DNA from: Lysobacterales bacterium
GTDB lineage: Bacteria; Pseudomonadota; Gammaproteobacteria; Xanthomonadales; Rhodanobacteraceae
Assembly (NCBI GenBank): GCA_017305055.1
Contig: JAFKMZ010000007.1
Location: forward strand, 1-64,000
DNA: 64,000 nucleotides
Reading direction: 5' to 3'
The position numbers and the translations under genes are program-made. Below are positions 33,657 to 43,654 of this stretch, one piece after another. A model generated the notes under the pieces. The model saw only the letters and a program-made list of their open reading frames with translations, searched no databases and had not been told where the DNA came from. Position 1 is the first letter of the stretch. Every line of letters begins with the position of its first letter.

Positions 33657-34319
33657 TCAACGCAGGCGCGGACCCAGCCAGGCGCGCAGGTCGACGATTT
33701 CTCCGGCACAAACGGCATGCGCCATGGGATAGACATGCCAGTCGACCCGGTAGCCCAGGCCCAGCAACAGATCCCGCGATTCCATCCCGCGCTGCACCGG
33801 CACGACGGGATCGGCGCTGCCGTGACCCCAGAAGATCGGCGTGGCGGCATTGGCGGCGTGGCGTTCGGCCGCGAGCGTCGCGTGGATCGGCACGTAGGTC
33901 GACAGCGCGACGATGCCGGCCAGGGTCTGCGCGTGGCGCAGGCCAGCCGCCAGCGCAATCGCTCCGCCCTGGGAAAAACCGGCGAGCACGATGTGTTCGC
34001 TGGCGACGCCGCGCTCGTGCTCGCGGGCAATGAGCGCCTCCACGGCATCGATCGAGCGGCGCACGCCGGCCTCGTCCTGCCGCGCCAGCAGGTCCACGAC
34101 GGCGATGTCGTACCACGCGCGCATCGGCACGCCGTTGTTGATGGAGACCGGCTGGATCGGCGCATGCGGGAAGACGAAGCGCAGTGCCGGCCAAGAGCGA
34201 TCGACCAGCTCCGGCACGATCGGCGCGAAGTCGTTGCCGTCCGCCCCGAGCCCATGCAGCCAGATGATGCCGCGGGTTGGGCTGGGCCCGGTCTCGTGTT
34301 CGACGCTGGGCAGAATCAT
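33657..34319 (-). CDS. carboxylesterase / phospholipase family alpha/beta hydrolase
   Basis: A 220-residue cytosolic serine esterase like Pseudomonas carboxylesterase II. It has IIWLHGLGADGNDFAPIV at the oxyanion hole, the PHAPIQPVSINNGVPMRAWYDI region, the nucleophile in LAGFSQGGAIAL, the acid in WGHGSADPVVP and the histidine in HVYPMAHAVC. Start at the ATG following GAGGACAGC; a longer frame adds 19 unlikely residues. It lies downstream of the penicillin-acylase gene on the same strand with a 72-base gap. Confidence 0.93.
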   Translation of the reverse strand: MILPSVEHETGPSPTRGIIWLHGLGADGNDFAPIVPELVDRSWPALRFVFPHAPIQPVSINNGVPMRAWYDIAVVDLLARQDEAGVRRSIDAVEALIAREHERGVASEHIVLAGFSQGGAIALAAGLRHAQTLAGIVALSTYVPIHATLAAERHAANAATPIFWGHGSADPVVPVQRGMESRDLLLGLGYRVDWHVYPMAHAVCAGEIVDLRAWLGPRLR

Positions 34320-34391
34320 GCTGTCCTCGCTAAACCGAAGCCGGGCGCCTGCGCCAGGGCGCCACGTGGAGCCCACCCGGCAATCGCGGCT

Positions 34392-36599
34392 TCAGGAGCC
34401 GGGGTGATAGACGCGCTCCGTATGGCCCTTGAGATCCTCAGGCCAGAAGTAGACCGGACGCAGGTTGCCGGTGGCGTAGCGGTTCGCCTGGTCGGTGAAG
34501 TGCGCCGAATCGGCATGGCCACTCTGGCCGCCCGCCTTGATGGCGCGCGCGTGCACCTTCGGCCCGAACTCGACCGCGGCGACGAAACTGTTGCCGCTGT
34601 TGCCGTAAAAGCGCTTGGTGCCGGGCCAGCGGTGTGCACCAAACGAAGCCAGCGAGCCCCAGCGCGACGAGGTGAACGGCACCGGGATGCTCGGCTTGGC
34701 GTCATCGAAGTGTGGCGTCAAGGTGTCATCCAGGCGCTGGAAGCGGTTGATTTCACCCCAGGGCACACCCCAGCTGCCAAAATCCTGCTGCAGCCGCTCG
34801 ACCGCCGTGGCCAGCGCGTCGAGGCGGGCCTTGCCGCCTGCCTTCGCGGCCATCGCATCGTAGCGTGACAGGCCCTCGGCGGTATCCGCCTTGCTGATCT
34901 CATCCCACAAGGTGTCGCCCCAGTACACCGCCAGCGAGGTCGGCATGGAGGCGACGCCCCAGCGGTAGTCCCAGCTGCGCAGCAGCGCGATCGGGCCGGC
35001 AAGCTTCTTGTGCAGGGGATCGTTGGCGGCCAGCGCGTCGTAGTCGGCGATGAGGATCGGCAGTTGCCGTGCGAAGGCTGGCAGGTAGGAATCAAACGCC
35101 GCCGTGATCAGCGACGGAACGGTGAAGCCGCTGGCGTCGGTAAGCAGGCGCGTTGCATGCAGGCCGCGCGGATTCTCGCCAAACGTATCCATGTAGCGCG
35201 GATAGTCCGCCTGCTTCGGGCTGTACTTGCCCGCCGCCGAATAGGGCCAGTCGTTGGTGTTGAAGACCCAGCCGTTCGGCGGATTGACGACGCTGGGCAT
35301 GTCCGCCAGCGGCGTCAGACCCTGCCAGTCGGTGGCCGGATCGCTGCCGTCGACCGGCTTGGTGTAGTCGAAGCGGTTGTCGCGCTTGGGGATGAACTGT
35401 GGCATGAGGAACGCGATGTTGCCCTTGTCGTCGGCAAACAAGGTGTTGTTCGAGGAGTTGGCCTTGAGCTCGGCGACCTTCATGTAGCTCGCGTAGTCGG
35501 TCGCCTTGGTGCGCAGCCAGCTCTGCTCCAGCGCCGGGATCGGCCGGTTCATCAGCGCCATGGCGATCCACTTGCCGTCCGCCTCGCGCACGATGGGGCC
35601 GTGGTGGGTGAAGTATCCCGTGAACACGCGCGACTGCATCGTGCCATTACCGGCGCGATAGCGCACCGTGATCTGCCGCGTGGTGACCGGCCGCAGTTCC
35701 TTGCCGTAGCGGTAGAACAGCTTGTCGCCCTGGTGCACGATGGTCTCGGCAAATTCGTCCACGGCGTCGACGCCGGTCGACGTGTGCATCCAGCCGATAT
35801 GCTGGTTGAAACCCTGGTAGATGAAGAACTGGCCCCAGGTCGACGCGCCATACGCATCCAGGCCCTGGTCGCTGGACATCTGCGATTCGCTGCGGAAATA
35901 GAACGTGACGTGCGGGTTGATCAACAGCAGCGCGTGCCCGTCGGTGGTGAGCTTGGGCGCAATCGCAATGCCGTTGGAGCCGGTCGGCTCGGCCCAGCTT
36001 GCCGGCTGGGCGGCAGCCAGCGCCGGGTGCTTGTCGCCATAGAACGCTGCCAGGGGCTTGAGCTCCACACGCTCGGTGTCGCCGCCGATGCTGCCCTCGG
36101 TGAAGGCCAGTGCCATCCACGGCTCGTAATGCGTGATGACCTTCGGCTTGACGTCTGGATGGCTGGCCAGGTACCAGTTCATGCTGTCGGCCCAGGCGTC
36201 CATCAACTGCCGCAGGTAGGCCGGGCTTTGCTTGTACAGCTTCTTCAGCACCACCGGGTCGATGAACAGCTGCTGGCGCAGGTCCTGCCAGATCGCCGAC
36301 TCGCCTTCGGCCTGCGCGGTCCAGCCGAGCGCGGTGAGGTAGTTGCTCTCGACGCGGTTGAAGTCGTCCTCGCACTGCGCGTAGATCATGCCGAACACCG
36401 CGTCGGCATCGGTCTTGCCGTGCACGTGCGCGATGCCCCAGTTGTCACGCGTGATGGTGACGGCCTGCGCCTCGGCCTGCAGCCGCGCGTGCTCGGCCGC
36501 AGACGTGGCGGCCTGCGCCTGTACCGATGCGGCAAACGCCAACAGCAAGGCCGGCAGCCAAAGCCGGCAACACAATGACTTCACTGCAAATGCACGCAT
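34392..36599 (-). CDS. penicillin acylase family Ntn-hydrolase (AHL acylase-like)
   Basis: A 735-residue exported precursor. It has a signal peptide (residues 1-29, ending SVQAQA) and an alpha-subunit region with VTITRDNWGIAHVHGKTDADAVFGMIYAQCEDDF. An autocatalytic cleavage point precedes Ser208 in EPTGSNGIAI, which becomes the N-terminal nucleophile of the beta chain; NPH with His230 follows. The beta chain continues with GWMHTSTGVDAVDEFAE, NNTLFADDKGNIAF and the C-terminal SGNSFVAAVEFGP...SGHADSAHFTDQ. It deacylates amides in the periplasm. Substrate could be acyl-homoserine lactones, N-acyl amino acids or beta-lactams, which motif reading cannot separate. RBS AAGGGAC supports the start. 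Confidence 0.9.
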   Translation of the reverse strand: MRAFAVKSLCCRLWLPALLLAFAASVQAQAATSAAEHARLQAEAQAVTITRDNWGIAHVHGKTDADAVFGMIYAQCEDDFNRVESNYLTALGWTAQAEGESAIWQDLRQQLFIDPVVLKKLYKQSPAYLRQLMDAWADSMNWYLASHPDVKPKVITHYEPWMALAFTEGSIGGDTERVELKPLAAFYGDKHPALAAAQPASWAEPTGSNGIAIAPKLTTDGHALLLINPHVTFYFRSESQMSSDQGLDAYGASTWGQFFIYQGFNQHIGWMHTSTGVDAVDEFAETIVHQGDKLFYRYGKELRPVTTRQITVRYRAGNGTMQSRVFTGYFTHHGPIVREADGKWIAMALMNRPIPALEQSWLRTKATDYASYMKVAELKANSSNNTLFADDKGNIAFLMPQFIPKRDNRFDYTKPVDGSDPATDWQGLTPLADMPSVVNPPNGWVFNTNDWPYSAAGKYSPKQADYPRYMDTFGENPRGLHATRLLTDASGFTVPSLITAAFDSYLPAFARQLPILIADYDALAANDPLHKKLAGPIALLRSWDYRWGVASMPTSLAVYWGDTLWDEISKADTAEGLSRYDAMAAKAGGKARLDALATAVERLQQDFGSWGVPWGEINRFQRLDDTLTPHFDDAKPSIPVPFTSSRWGSLASFGAHRWPGTKRFYGNSGNSFVAAVEFGPKVHARAIKAGGQSGHADSAHFTDQANRYATGNLRPVYFWPEDLKGHTERVYHPGS

Positions 36600-36748
36600 G
36601 GGTGTTGTCCCTTGGGATCCCTGTCATGACGACGGTGCAGGTAGCGGCACCGTCGTCGGTCGCGATCGCGCACAACGCGCGACGCCGGCGCCAACCATAT
36701 CAGGCCGCGAGGCGTGGCGCCGCGGCCCCATGCCAGGCCAGGCCTGGC

Positions 36749-36769
36749 CCGGCCCGGCATGCGGGCCGG
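36749..36769 (-). terminator. GC-rich hairpin downstream of sortilin-like gene
   Basis: Perfect 8-base arms CCGGCCCG / CGGGCCGG with a 5-base loop, 12 bases beyond the stop of the BNR-repeat gene on the minus strand. No T-tract follows, so termination is possible but not assured. The adjoining sequence is rich in GGCC repeats. Confidence 0.4.
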
Positions 36770-36780
36770 TTGCACCACGT

Positions 36781-39700
36781 CTATTCGGCCGGCGCCGTAC
36801 CCAGCACCTTCTGCAGCGCAGCCAGTTGCACGTCCAACGCCGCACGCAGCGTCTGGTAGCGCTCGACCGCGTCGCGCCCCACCTTCTGGTCGGCGCCATC
36901 GGTCATGCCGTAGAGGTAGGTGATGTTGCCCTGCAGCTGCGACTCGCTGTAACGCACGGGCGGGGTCTCCAGCTTGGCCGCAATGGCGTCCAGCTCCCGC
37001 AGCTTGGCCTTGTCCGCCGCACTGCTCGCGTCCTTCAACTTCGCCTGCGCCGCCTTGAGGCGCTTCACTGCCAGGTTGACATCCGAGACCAGGTCGCGCA
37101 CCCGCATGTTGTGCTCGAACTGCTGCTGCATGTCAGCCAGCGTCACGCCGCTGACGGCACTGCGCGGGTCAGCCTTCAATACCAGGGGCTGCGTCTGCGT
37201 CCATGCGGCTGCGCCCGCGGAGGCGCTGACGGTCAGGCGCACGCTGTACGCACCGGGCACGGCGATCGGGCCGCGCGCAGGCCGGAAGCCGCCGCCGTTC
37301 CCACCCAGCGGGGCGGGGTAGGTCAGATCCCAGATGAAGCGGTTGATGCCTTGATGGGCCGGGAGGTCCGTAGCCGTGTGCCACCGCGGAGCCTGGCCCG
37401 GCTTGGGGGCGACCGCCTTGGCCGGCTCACTGGCGGCAGTGAAGGTCCGCACCGTCTTGCCGTCCGCGTCGAGTATCTCCAGCGTGACCTTGCCGGTCGG
37501 CTGCTGCGCAAAGTAGTAGTCGATCATCGCCCCCGGCGGTGGATACTGCGGCCTCGCCGTGGCCGCGGTGCCTGGCCCGATGCCGAACATGCCGCCACCT
37601 GCCCGGTAGTACATGCGGTACGCGTCGCGCGGCTGGAACAAATGCGTCGAACCCGTCTTGATCGCGTCGCTCCACTGGTGCAGCGGTGTCAGGTCATCGA
37701 GGATCCAGAACGCCCTGCCCTGGGTGGCCAGCACCAGATCCTTGTCGTGCACGGTGATGTCGGTGACCGGCGTCACCGGCAGGTTCAGCTGGAACGGCTG
37801 CCAGTGGCCGCCATTGTCGAAGGACACATACATGCCGAACTCGGTGCCGGCATAAAGCAGACCCTCGCGCGAGGGGTCCTCGCGCACCACGCGCGTCGGG
37901 TCGTCGGCCGGAATGCCGTTCTTGCCGTCGGTGAGCCGCGTCCAGCTCTTGCCGTAGTCATCGGTGCGGTAGATGTAGGGCGCAAAATCACCCATCAGAT
38001 ACCGGTACACGGCGATGTAGGCCGAGCCGGCGCGATGCGGCGAGGGTTCCAGGTACTGCACGCGGCCACCCGGCGGCAGGTCCTTGGGCGTGACGTTGGT
38101 CCAGGTCTTGCCGTCATCCTGGGTCACATAGACCGGGCCATCGTTGGCCCCGGTCCAGATCAATCCCTTTTTCAGTGGCGACTCGCGGATCGCATACAGC
38201 GTGGCATACATCTCCTCGCCGGTCATGTCGCGGGTGATCGGCGTGCCGCTGATCGTCTTCATGTAGCGCGGGTCATGGGCGGTGAGGTCCGGGCTGATGC
38301 GCTCCCAGGTCACGCCGCGGTCATGCGTGCGCCACACGTATTGCGAGCCGTAATAGACCTCCTCGGGGTCGAACGGGGAGACCTCCATCGGCGAAGTGCG
38401 CTGGAAGCGGTCGATGAGCTTGTCCGGTGGCGACCCGTAGAGCGACTGCGCGCCGATCCAGTAGTTGCGTTCCTGCCCGGAGCGGAGCGACATCCAGCTC
38501 CATTGCCCCTTGCAGGCGCCGTAGACCACGTCCGGGTTCTTCGGGTTCGGCATGATCGGCCCCGTCTCGCACCCCGGGCCGGTGCGCCATTCCTCGACCT
38601 GCCCGGTGTTGAGCGGCAGGCTGGGCACGATCAGCGTCGTGCTGTCCTGCTGCGCGCCGTACAGGCGATAGGGGAACTGGTTGTCCGTCACCACGCCGTA
38701 GATCTCCGCGGTGGGCTGGTTGTACTGCGTGGACCAGGTGCGGCCACCGTCGAACGAGACGTTCGCGCCGCCATCGTTGGCCTGGATCATCACCTTGCCG
38801 TCGTGCGGATTGATCCACATGTCGTGGTTGTCGCCATGCGGGGTCGGCATGTTGGCGAACGTCTTGCCCGCATCCACCGATTTGAAGAAGCCCTCGGCGC
38901 CGGCATACACCACATCCGCATTGGTCGGATCGGCCGCCAGGGTGGTGTAATAGAATGGCCGGGTGATCAGCTGTGGCTTGTCCGTGGCAAGCGTCCAGTG
39001 TGCACCCGCGTCATCGGAGCGGTACAGGCCGCCACCGGGCTTGGCCTCGATCAGCGCATACACCCGGTTTGGATTTGCGGCGGTGACGGCAATATTGCTC
39101 TTGCCGAACAGGCCCGACGGCAAGCCGCCAGCCAACTTGGTCCAGTGATCGCCGCCATCCGTGCTCTTGTACAACCCGCCATCCTTCGAGCCGCTGATGA
39201 TGGTCCACGGCTTGCGCTGGCCGTGCCACATGCCGGCGTAGATGACGTTCGGGTTGCCTGGTTGCAGCTCGAGGTCGGAGGAACCCACGCTGTCGGACAC
39301 GAACAGGACTTTCGTCCACGTCTTGCCGCCATCCCGCGTGCGGAATACGCCACGTTCGGCATTGTCCGTGAAGGCGTTGCCGACGGCTGCCACATAGACG
39401 ATGTCGGGATTGGTCGGATCGATGCGCACCGCGCCGATCTGGCCGGCGTCGCGCAAGCCGACGAACTGCCACGTGGCCCCCGCATCCGTGGACTTGTAGA
39501 CACCGCGGCCAGTGGACACGTTGCTGCGGATGCCCTCGGAGCCGGTACCCACGTAGACGATGTCCGGGTTGGACAACGACACGTCGACCGAGCCCATCGA
39601 TCCAACGGGTATCTGCCCGTCCGAGATCGGCACCCAGCTTGCCCCCGCATCGGTCGTCTTCCACAGGCCGCCGCTGGCCACGCCCATGTAGAACGTCCGC

Positions 39701-39879
39701 GGCTGGGACGGCACGCCGGTGACCGTCGTGACCCGACCGCCGCGGGCCGGACCGACCATGCGGTAGTGCAGGTCCGCATGCGCCCCCGGGAAATCCGGCA
39801 TGCCCTGGGCGGCCGCCGGTGCAGTCAGCGGCAACAGCAGCGCCGCGGCGAAAACGAGGAGCGCAGTCAACCTGGTCAT
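36781..39879 (-). CDS. secreted sortilin/VPS10-like BNR-repeat protein, copy 1
   Basis: A 1032-residue exported beta-propeller protein often labelled glycosyl hydrolase, with no catalytic evidence. Signal peptide at residues 1-24 (LLLPLTAPAAAQ). Many Asp-box repeats (S/T-x-D-x-G-x-x-W) are visible, such as WKTTDAGASW, YKSTDAGATW, FRTRDGGKTW, YKSTDGGDHW, YRSDDAGAHW and VTQDDGKTW, spanning about residues 65-700. A C-terminal part follows with YYFAQQPTGKVTLEILDADGKTVRTF, GINRFIWDLTYPAP and a closing helical hairpin domain. It is a paralogue of the gene at 47081, and the pair flanks a TonB receptor and peptidase genes. Binding or processing of secreted peptides is plausible (inference). Confidence 0.88.
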   Translation of the reverse strand: MTRLTALLVFAAALLLPLTAPAAAQGMPDFPGAHADLHYRMVGPARGGRVTTVTGVPSQPRTFYMGVASGGLWKTTDAGASWVPISDGQIPVGSMGSVDVSLSNPDIVYVGTGSEGIRSNVSTGRGVYKSTDAGATWQFVGLRDAGQIGAVRIDPTNPDIVYVAAVGNAFTDNAERGVFRTRDGGKTWTKVLFVSDSVGSSDLELQPGNPNVIYAGMWHGQRKPWTIISGSKDGGLYKSTDGGDHWTKLAGGLPSGLFGKSNIAVTAANPNRVYALIEAKPGGGLYRSDDAGAHWTLATDKPQLITRPFYYTTLAADPTNADVVYAGAEGFFKSVDAGKTFANMPTPHGDNHDMWINPHDGKVMIQANDGGANVSFDGGRTWSTQYNQPTAEIYGVVTDNQFPYRLYGAQQDSTTLIVPSLPLNTGQVEEWRTGPGCETGPIMPNPKNPDVVYGACKGQWSWMSLRSGQERNYWIGAQSLYGSPPDKLIDRFQRTSPMEVSPFDPEEVYYGSQYVWRTHDRGVTWERISPDLTAHDPRYMKTISGTPITRDMTGEEMYATLYAIRESPLKKGLIWTGANDGPVYVTQDDGKTWTNVTPKDLPPGGRVQYLEPSPHRAGSAYIAVYRYLMGDFAPYIYRTDDYGKSWTRLTDGKNGIPADDPTRVVREDPSREGLLYAGTEFGMYVSFDNGGHWQPFQLNLPVTPVTDITVHDKDLVLATQGRAFWILDDLTPLHQWSDAIKTGSTHLFQPRDAYRMYYRAGGGMFGIGPGTAATARPQYPPPGAMIDYYFAQQPTGKVTLEILDADGKTVRTFTAASEPAKAVAPKPGQAPRWHTATDLPAHQGINRFIWDLTYPAPLGGNGGGFRPARGPIAVPGAYSVRLTVSASAGAAAWTQTQPLVLKADPRSAVSGVTLADMQQQFEHNMRVRDLVSDVNLAVKRLKAAQAKLKDASSAADKAKLRELDAIAAKLETPPVRYSESQLQGNITYLYGMTDGADQKVGRDAVERYQTLRAALDVQLAALQKVLGTAPAE

Positions 39880-39988
39880 AAGAAACTACCCCTGTCAAAT
39901 CCATGGAGTGTGCACGACGTACCGCGAGGCCACCCCGGTGCCGCATCCCCAAACTCGGGCGACCCCGCCATGCGATGCATGCACCAGC

Positions 39989-41185
39989 TTACTTCGGGAA
40001 GATGACTGGAAGCACGTTTCCTGTCGTATAGATGCAGCGGTCGTTGTGCCCACACTCGGAAACGATGATCACCTGGGGCTTCGCGCCCAGCTTGTCCTCG
40101 ATATATTTCGCATACGCCTCGCCCCGCGCGCGGCGGGTCGGTCCCTGGGCCATGGCGCCTGGCGAACTGTCGAAGCCACCCAGGGGCAGCACATCCACCT
40201 GGCCGAGCAGGTAGGTCGTCTTGCGCTCCGCCAACTGCTTGCGCAATTGATCCGCACCCATGTCCTTCACGTAGCCTCCAAGGTCTTCCATGCCCTTGGG
40301 CCACTTGTTGTAGGTCGGAACCTTGGCGGCGTCGAACGGACCGTACTTGAAATCCGTACTGACCTCCTCACCCTTCATCGCCTCCTTGTAGGCGTCCTTC
40401 GGATCGGCGTCGCCCACCGGCAGGGGCCGGTCCGACGATGGCCATGCATAGCTCGAGGGGTTGGCCACCGCATAGCTCATGGTGATGCCATCGAGGGTCC
40501 CGTCCAGCTTGTTGGCCATCTCATAGCGATTCGTGAACTGACCGCCGGCCGAGTGCCCGGCCACGACGATGTGCGTGAGGTTGGGAAAGTTCTTCCTGTC
40601 GGCAAGCTTGCGCACGATCTCGTCGACAAAATCGAACGACGTGAGCCCGGGATCGGTCACGGACACGCCGCCATCGCGCCAATTGACGGGGTTGTCCTTG
40701 TACTCCGGCCAGACCACCTCGTTCTCCTGGCGTGGATCGCTGCGATCGATCAGGTGGGGTGCAATGACCACGGTGTCGTCCAGCGCACGGCCGAGGAAGG
40801 CCGCCGTGGTTGCCGTGCGGAAATAGTGGTCTGCGTTGCGCAGCGCCCCATGGACCATGATCAGCGCACGGGTCACCTTCGGGTTCGGGGTGTCCAGCGC
40901 GTAGGTCGAATAGACCATGGACCGCGCCGGACCCTTGCCGTAGGTGATCCAGCGCTCACAGGCAGTGGTCGCCTCGACGCACGGTGTGGCCGCGGCTGCG
41001 GACGTGCCTTCCACCCGGGCCGCACCGCCTGGTGCGACCGCCTGGTTCAACCCCGTCTGGCCCGGGGCCGTGCCGTCCTGGCCACACGCACCCAACAGGC
41101 ACACGAGGATGGCGGCCGCAAGCGGACGTCCCACGTACGCGAATGTGCTGACAGCCCTGGAAACCGTGACGTGTTGCGCTGGCAT
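39989..41185 (-). CDS. lipoprotein alpha/beta hydrolase
   Basis: A 398-residue predicted lipoprotein. The signal ends in lipobox LLGAC (Cys34). The hydrolase domain starts near 105 with ALIMVHGALRNADHYF, then VVIAPHLIDRSD, the nucleophile elbow VVAGHSAGGQF (Ser212), and a late ECGHND carrying the probable catalytic His. Insertion sequences between are rich in charged residues. Family members are poorly characterised esterases. Start supported by GGAGGAGAACCCC before ATG; longer upstream reading is noise. It sits between the M28 peptidase and the BNR-repeat gene, all on the minus strand. Confidence 0.87.
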   Translation of the reverse strand: MPAQHVTVSRAVSTFAYVGRPLAAAILVCLLGACGQDGTAPGQTGLNQAVAPGGAARVEGTSAAAATPCVEATTACERWITYGKGPARSMVYSTYALDTPNPKVTRALIMVHGALRNADHYFRTATTAAFLGRALDDTVVIAPHLIDRSDPRQENEVVWPEYKDNPVNWRDGGVSVTDPGLTSFDFVDEIVRKLADRKNFPNLTHIVVAGHSAGGQFTNRYEMANKLDGTLDGITMSYAVANPSSYAWPSSDRPLPVGDADPKDAYKEAMKGEEVSTDFKYGPFDAAKVPTYNKWPKGMEDLGGYVKDMGADQLRKQLAERKTTYLLGQVDVLPLGGFDSSPGAMAQGPTRRARGEAYAKYIEDKLGAKPQVIIVSECGHNDRCIYTTGNVLPVIFPK

Positions 41186-41250
41186 GGGGTTCTCCTCCGT
41201 ATCCCTGTCCAATGGTGAGCAGTGTGTCTGCAGAATCCGAACGGTCAAGC

Positions 41251-43554
41251 CTAGTGTGCCTGGCCCAGCAGCCTGGTCAGCTGGTCGAGCTGTGTCCGAT
41301 AGTTGTCTACAACACCGGCGGTGATCCCCGCATATTGATTCGCCACCGCCCATTGGCGTGCCTCGATTGCCTCGCGGACTCCCGGGACGGTCTTCACGCT
41401 GTAGCCGGTCAGGGCGCCTGGAGCGTAGAGCAGGTTCTTGTACCATTCGCGACCCGGCAAGCCGCGCGCATCGGTCAGGGTCTGCGCCATGCTGCCGAGC
41501 AGCTCGTTGACCTTGGTCAGCTGCGCCGCGGGCATGGCGAAGTCGCCGGCCGCACGCTTCGCGTAGGCGGCGTCATAGGCCTGGACGCTCTGTCCCAACC
41601 GCTTGGCCGCCTCGTCCAGGGGCGCCAGATCGATCTTGGCGACGTCCGACAGACGTTCGGGCGGCACGACGTTGGCGGTCGGGTCCGCCGCCAGCCTGTA
41701 GGCGCCCATGTCGAGCAGGTCATGTTGTTGCCGGGTGGTCCTGACGGTGTCGCCGACCAGCTTGTGCAGTTGACCCAGGTAACGGTCCAGGGTGGTACTG
41801 AAATCACCCAGGCGATACGGCAGCACCTTGGCGTCGGCGGTGCGCATGATGATGCGCCCCACCACCTTGGCCTCGGCCGCCACATACTTGAAACCCGGGT
41901 CGCCGAAGCGGACGTAGTGCGCGAACGAGTCGTACCGCGAGTGGTAGATGCCGCCGTCTGCGTCCTCGCCGCCGAAACGGACGTCCATTGCGGTGATGCC
42001 CAGGTGGTCCACAAATACCCCGTAGTCGGATCCCGAACCCAAGGCCCCGACCGGCAGGTCACCACCCTTGCGGACCCGCTCCGCGTTCTCCCGGGCCTCG
42101 GGGCTGGCACCCTTGGCGAGGCCAGCCACCAGCATGTGTGCACGGGCGCGCTCGAGGACGCTGACCCCCGTCTCCGGGTCGGTCACGTCGGCCGCGGCTT
42201 GCGTTATCAGGTGGACGACCGAGGGACTCGCCCCCTCGCCGCGCAGGAACCCGCGCGCCAACGTGTCGCAATTGACGTACAGCACCGCCTTCTGCTTGAG
42301 CTCCTTGGCGTGCGTCTCGGCCCATTCGATCGAGCCCAGGGTGCCGGGTTCCTCCGCATCCCAGCTGGCGTAGACCAGGGTGCGCTTCGGGCGCCAGCCC
42401 TGCCTGTACAAGGCGCCCATCGCCTTGGCCTCGCCCAGCATCGCCACCGTGCCGGCCAGGGGATCGTAGGCACCGAAGACCCAGCCATCGTGGTGGACAC
42501 CGCGCATCACCCACTGGTCGGGCCAGGTCGAGCCCTTGAGCTTGGCAATGACGTCATACACCGGCTGCTGGTCCCAGTTCTGCTCCACGACGAGATGCAC
42601 CTTGGTCGGACCACCACCCACGTGGTAGGCAAACGGCAGCGCGCCGCGCCAGCCTTCCGGCGCCATCGGGCCACCGAGGGCCTGCAGCATCGGCGTGGCA
42701 TCGGCGTAGGAAATAGGCAACACGGGTATCCCCAGAATGCCCTTCGCATCCTTCAGTGGCAGCCGCCGTGCGCCCGGCGTGGAGCCCCATCCCGGCGTGA
42801 GGGGATCACCTTGATACGCCTGGTTCTGCACGGAACCACGTTGCACGCCCTGGTCCGGACGCCAGCCTCCCTTGGGATACGTATCGCCGCGGTAGTAGCC
42901 GTCGTCACGCGGATCCGAATAGATGATGGAGCCGACCGCGCCATGTTGCTCCGCCAGCAGCGGCTTCAGCCCGCGCCACCCATGGCCGTAGCGTGCAATG
43001 GCGATCTTGCCTTTGACACTGACGCCCAGGCGGGCCAGCTCTTCATAGTCCTCCGGCATGCCGTAGTTGACGTACACCAGCTCGGCAGTGACGTCGCCAT
43101 CCGCGCCATAGACGGTATACGGCGGCAAGACCCCGCCCAGCGTCGATGTCGGGTCGCCCGGCACCGGCGGCTCATGCAGTTTCGCGGTGTAGGTCGTCGG
43201 CGCCACCATCTCCAGCGACAGCTTCTTCGGCGTCGGGATCAGGACGCTGAACTTCTCGATATGGGCGTCCCAGCCCCATTCCCGAAACTTCGCCAGGATG
43301 TACTCGGCATTCGCCTTGTCATGCGGAGAGCCGTACTGGTTGGGCCCCGAGGTCAGCTGCTGCAGCCAGCCGCCGAGCTCCTTCGGGTCGACATGCGTGT
43401 CGAAGCGCTGCTCCAGCGCCCGTTCCTGGGCCGCGGCAGCGGTGGCGTAGCCAAACATCTGGCCGTCAGCCGGCTGGACACCTTTCGCCATGGTGATGGC
43501 GGCACTGCCAACCAGGGACGCGCATGCAAGCCCCAACGCGACTGTCTTCATCAT
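41251..43554 (-). CDS. M28 family metallopeptidase (glutamate carboxypeptidase II-like)
   Basis: A 767-residue exported zinc peptidase. Signal peptide residues 1-23 (LACASLVGSAAITMA). A protease-associated domain (about 150-340) contains VYVNYGMPEDYEELARLGVSVKGKIAIARYG and GSIIYSDPRDDGYYRGD. The M28 domain shows metal ligands in GVHHDGWVFGAYDPLAGT, the catalytic/ligand Glu pair in WDAEEPGTLGSIEW, VNCDTLARG, and the final His in IYHSRYDSFAHY. A C-terminal dimerisation domain follows, as in PSMA-like enzymes. It likely frees C-terminal residues from peptides in the periplasm or outside. RBS GGGGAGACATCG favours the first of two adjacent ATGs. Confidence 0.94.
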   Translation of the reverse strand: MMKTVALGLACASLVGSAAITMAKGVQPADGQMFGYATAAAAQERALEQRFDTHVDPKELGGWLQQLTSGPNQYGSPHDKANAEYILAKFREWGWDAHIEKFSVLIPTPKKLSLEMVAPTTYTAKLHEPPVPGDPTSTLGGVLPPYTVYGADGDVTAELVYVNYGMPEDYEELARLGVSVKGKIAIARYGHGWRGLKPLLAEQHGAVGSIIYSDPRDDGYYRGDTYPKGGWRPDQGVQRGSVQNQAYQGDPLTPGWGSTPGARRLPLKDAKGILGIPVLPISYADATPMLQALGGPMAPEGWRGALPFAYHVGGGPTKVHLVVEQNWDQQPVYDVIAKLKGSTWPDQWVMRGVHHDGWVFGAYDPLAGTVAMLGEAKAMGALYRQGWRPKRTLVYASWDAEEPGTLGSIEWAETHAKELKQKAVLYVNCDTLARGFLRGEGASPSVVHLITQAAADVTDPETGVSVLERARAHMLVAGLAKGASPEARENAERVRKGGDLPVGALGSGSDYGVFVDHLGITAMDVRFGGEDADGGIYHSRYDSFAHYVRFGDPGFKYVAAEAKVVGRIIMRTADAKVLPYRLGDFSTTLDRYLGQLHKLVGDTVRTTRQQHDLLDMGAYRLAADPTANVVPPERLSDVAKIDLAPLDEAAKRLGQSVQAYDAAYAKRAAGDFAMPAAQLTKVNELLGSMAQTLTDARGLPGREWYKNLLYAPGALTGYSVKTVPGVREAIEARQWAVANQYAGITAGVVDNYRTQLDQLTRLLGQAH

Positions 43555-43654
43555 CGATGTCTCCCCATGACCCAGACCCGACCCTTCGCCGGGTCGGATC
43601 ATTGCCAAGGCCGTACTCCGACCATCCACCAGCCCTCGACCGACTACAGTCGAA

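Noticed and set aside
36388-40005. 1205-residue open frame on the plus strand opposite the acylase and BNR-repeat genes
   Set aside because: It is an antisense frame kept open by high-GC codon usage. The translation is rich in Arg/Ala/His/Gly with no domain motif, signal or RBS, while the minus strand has clear Asp-box repeats.
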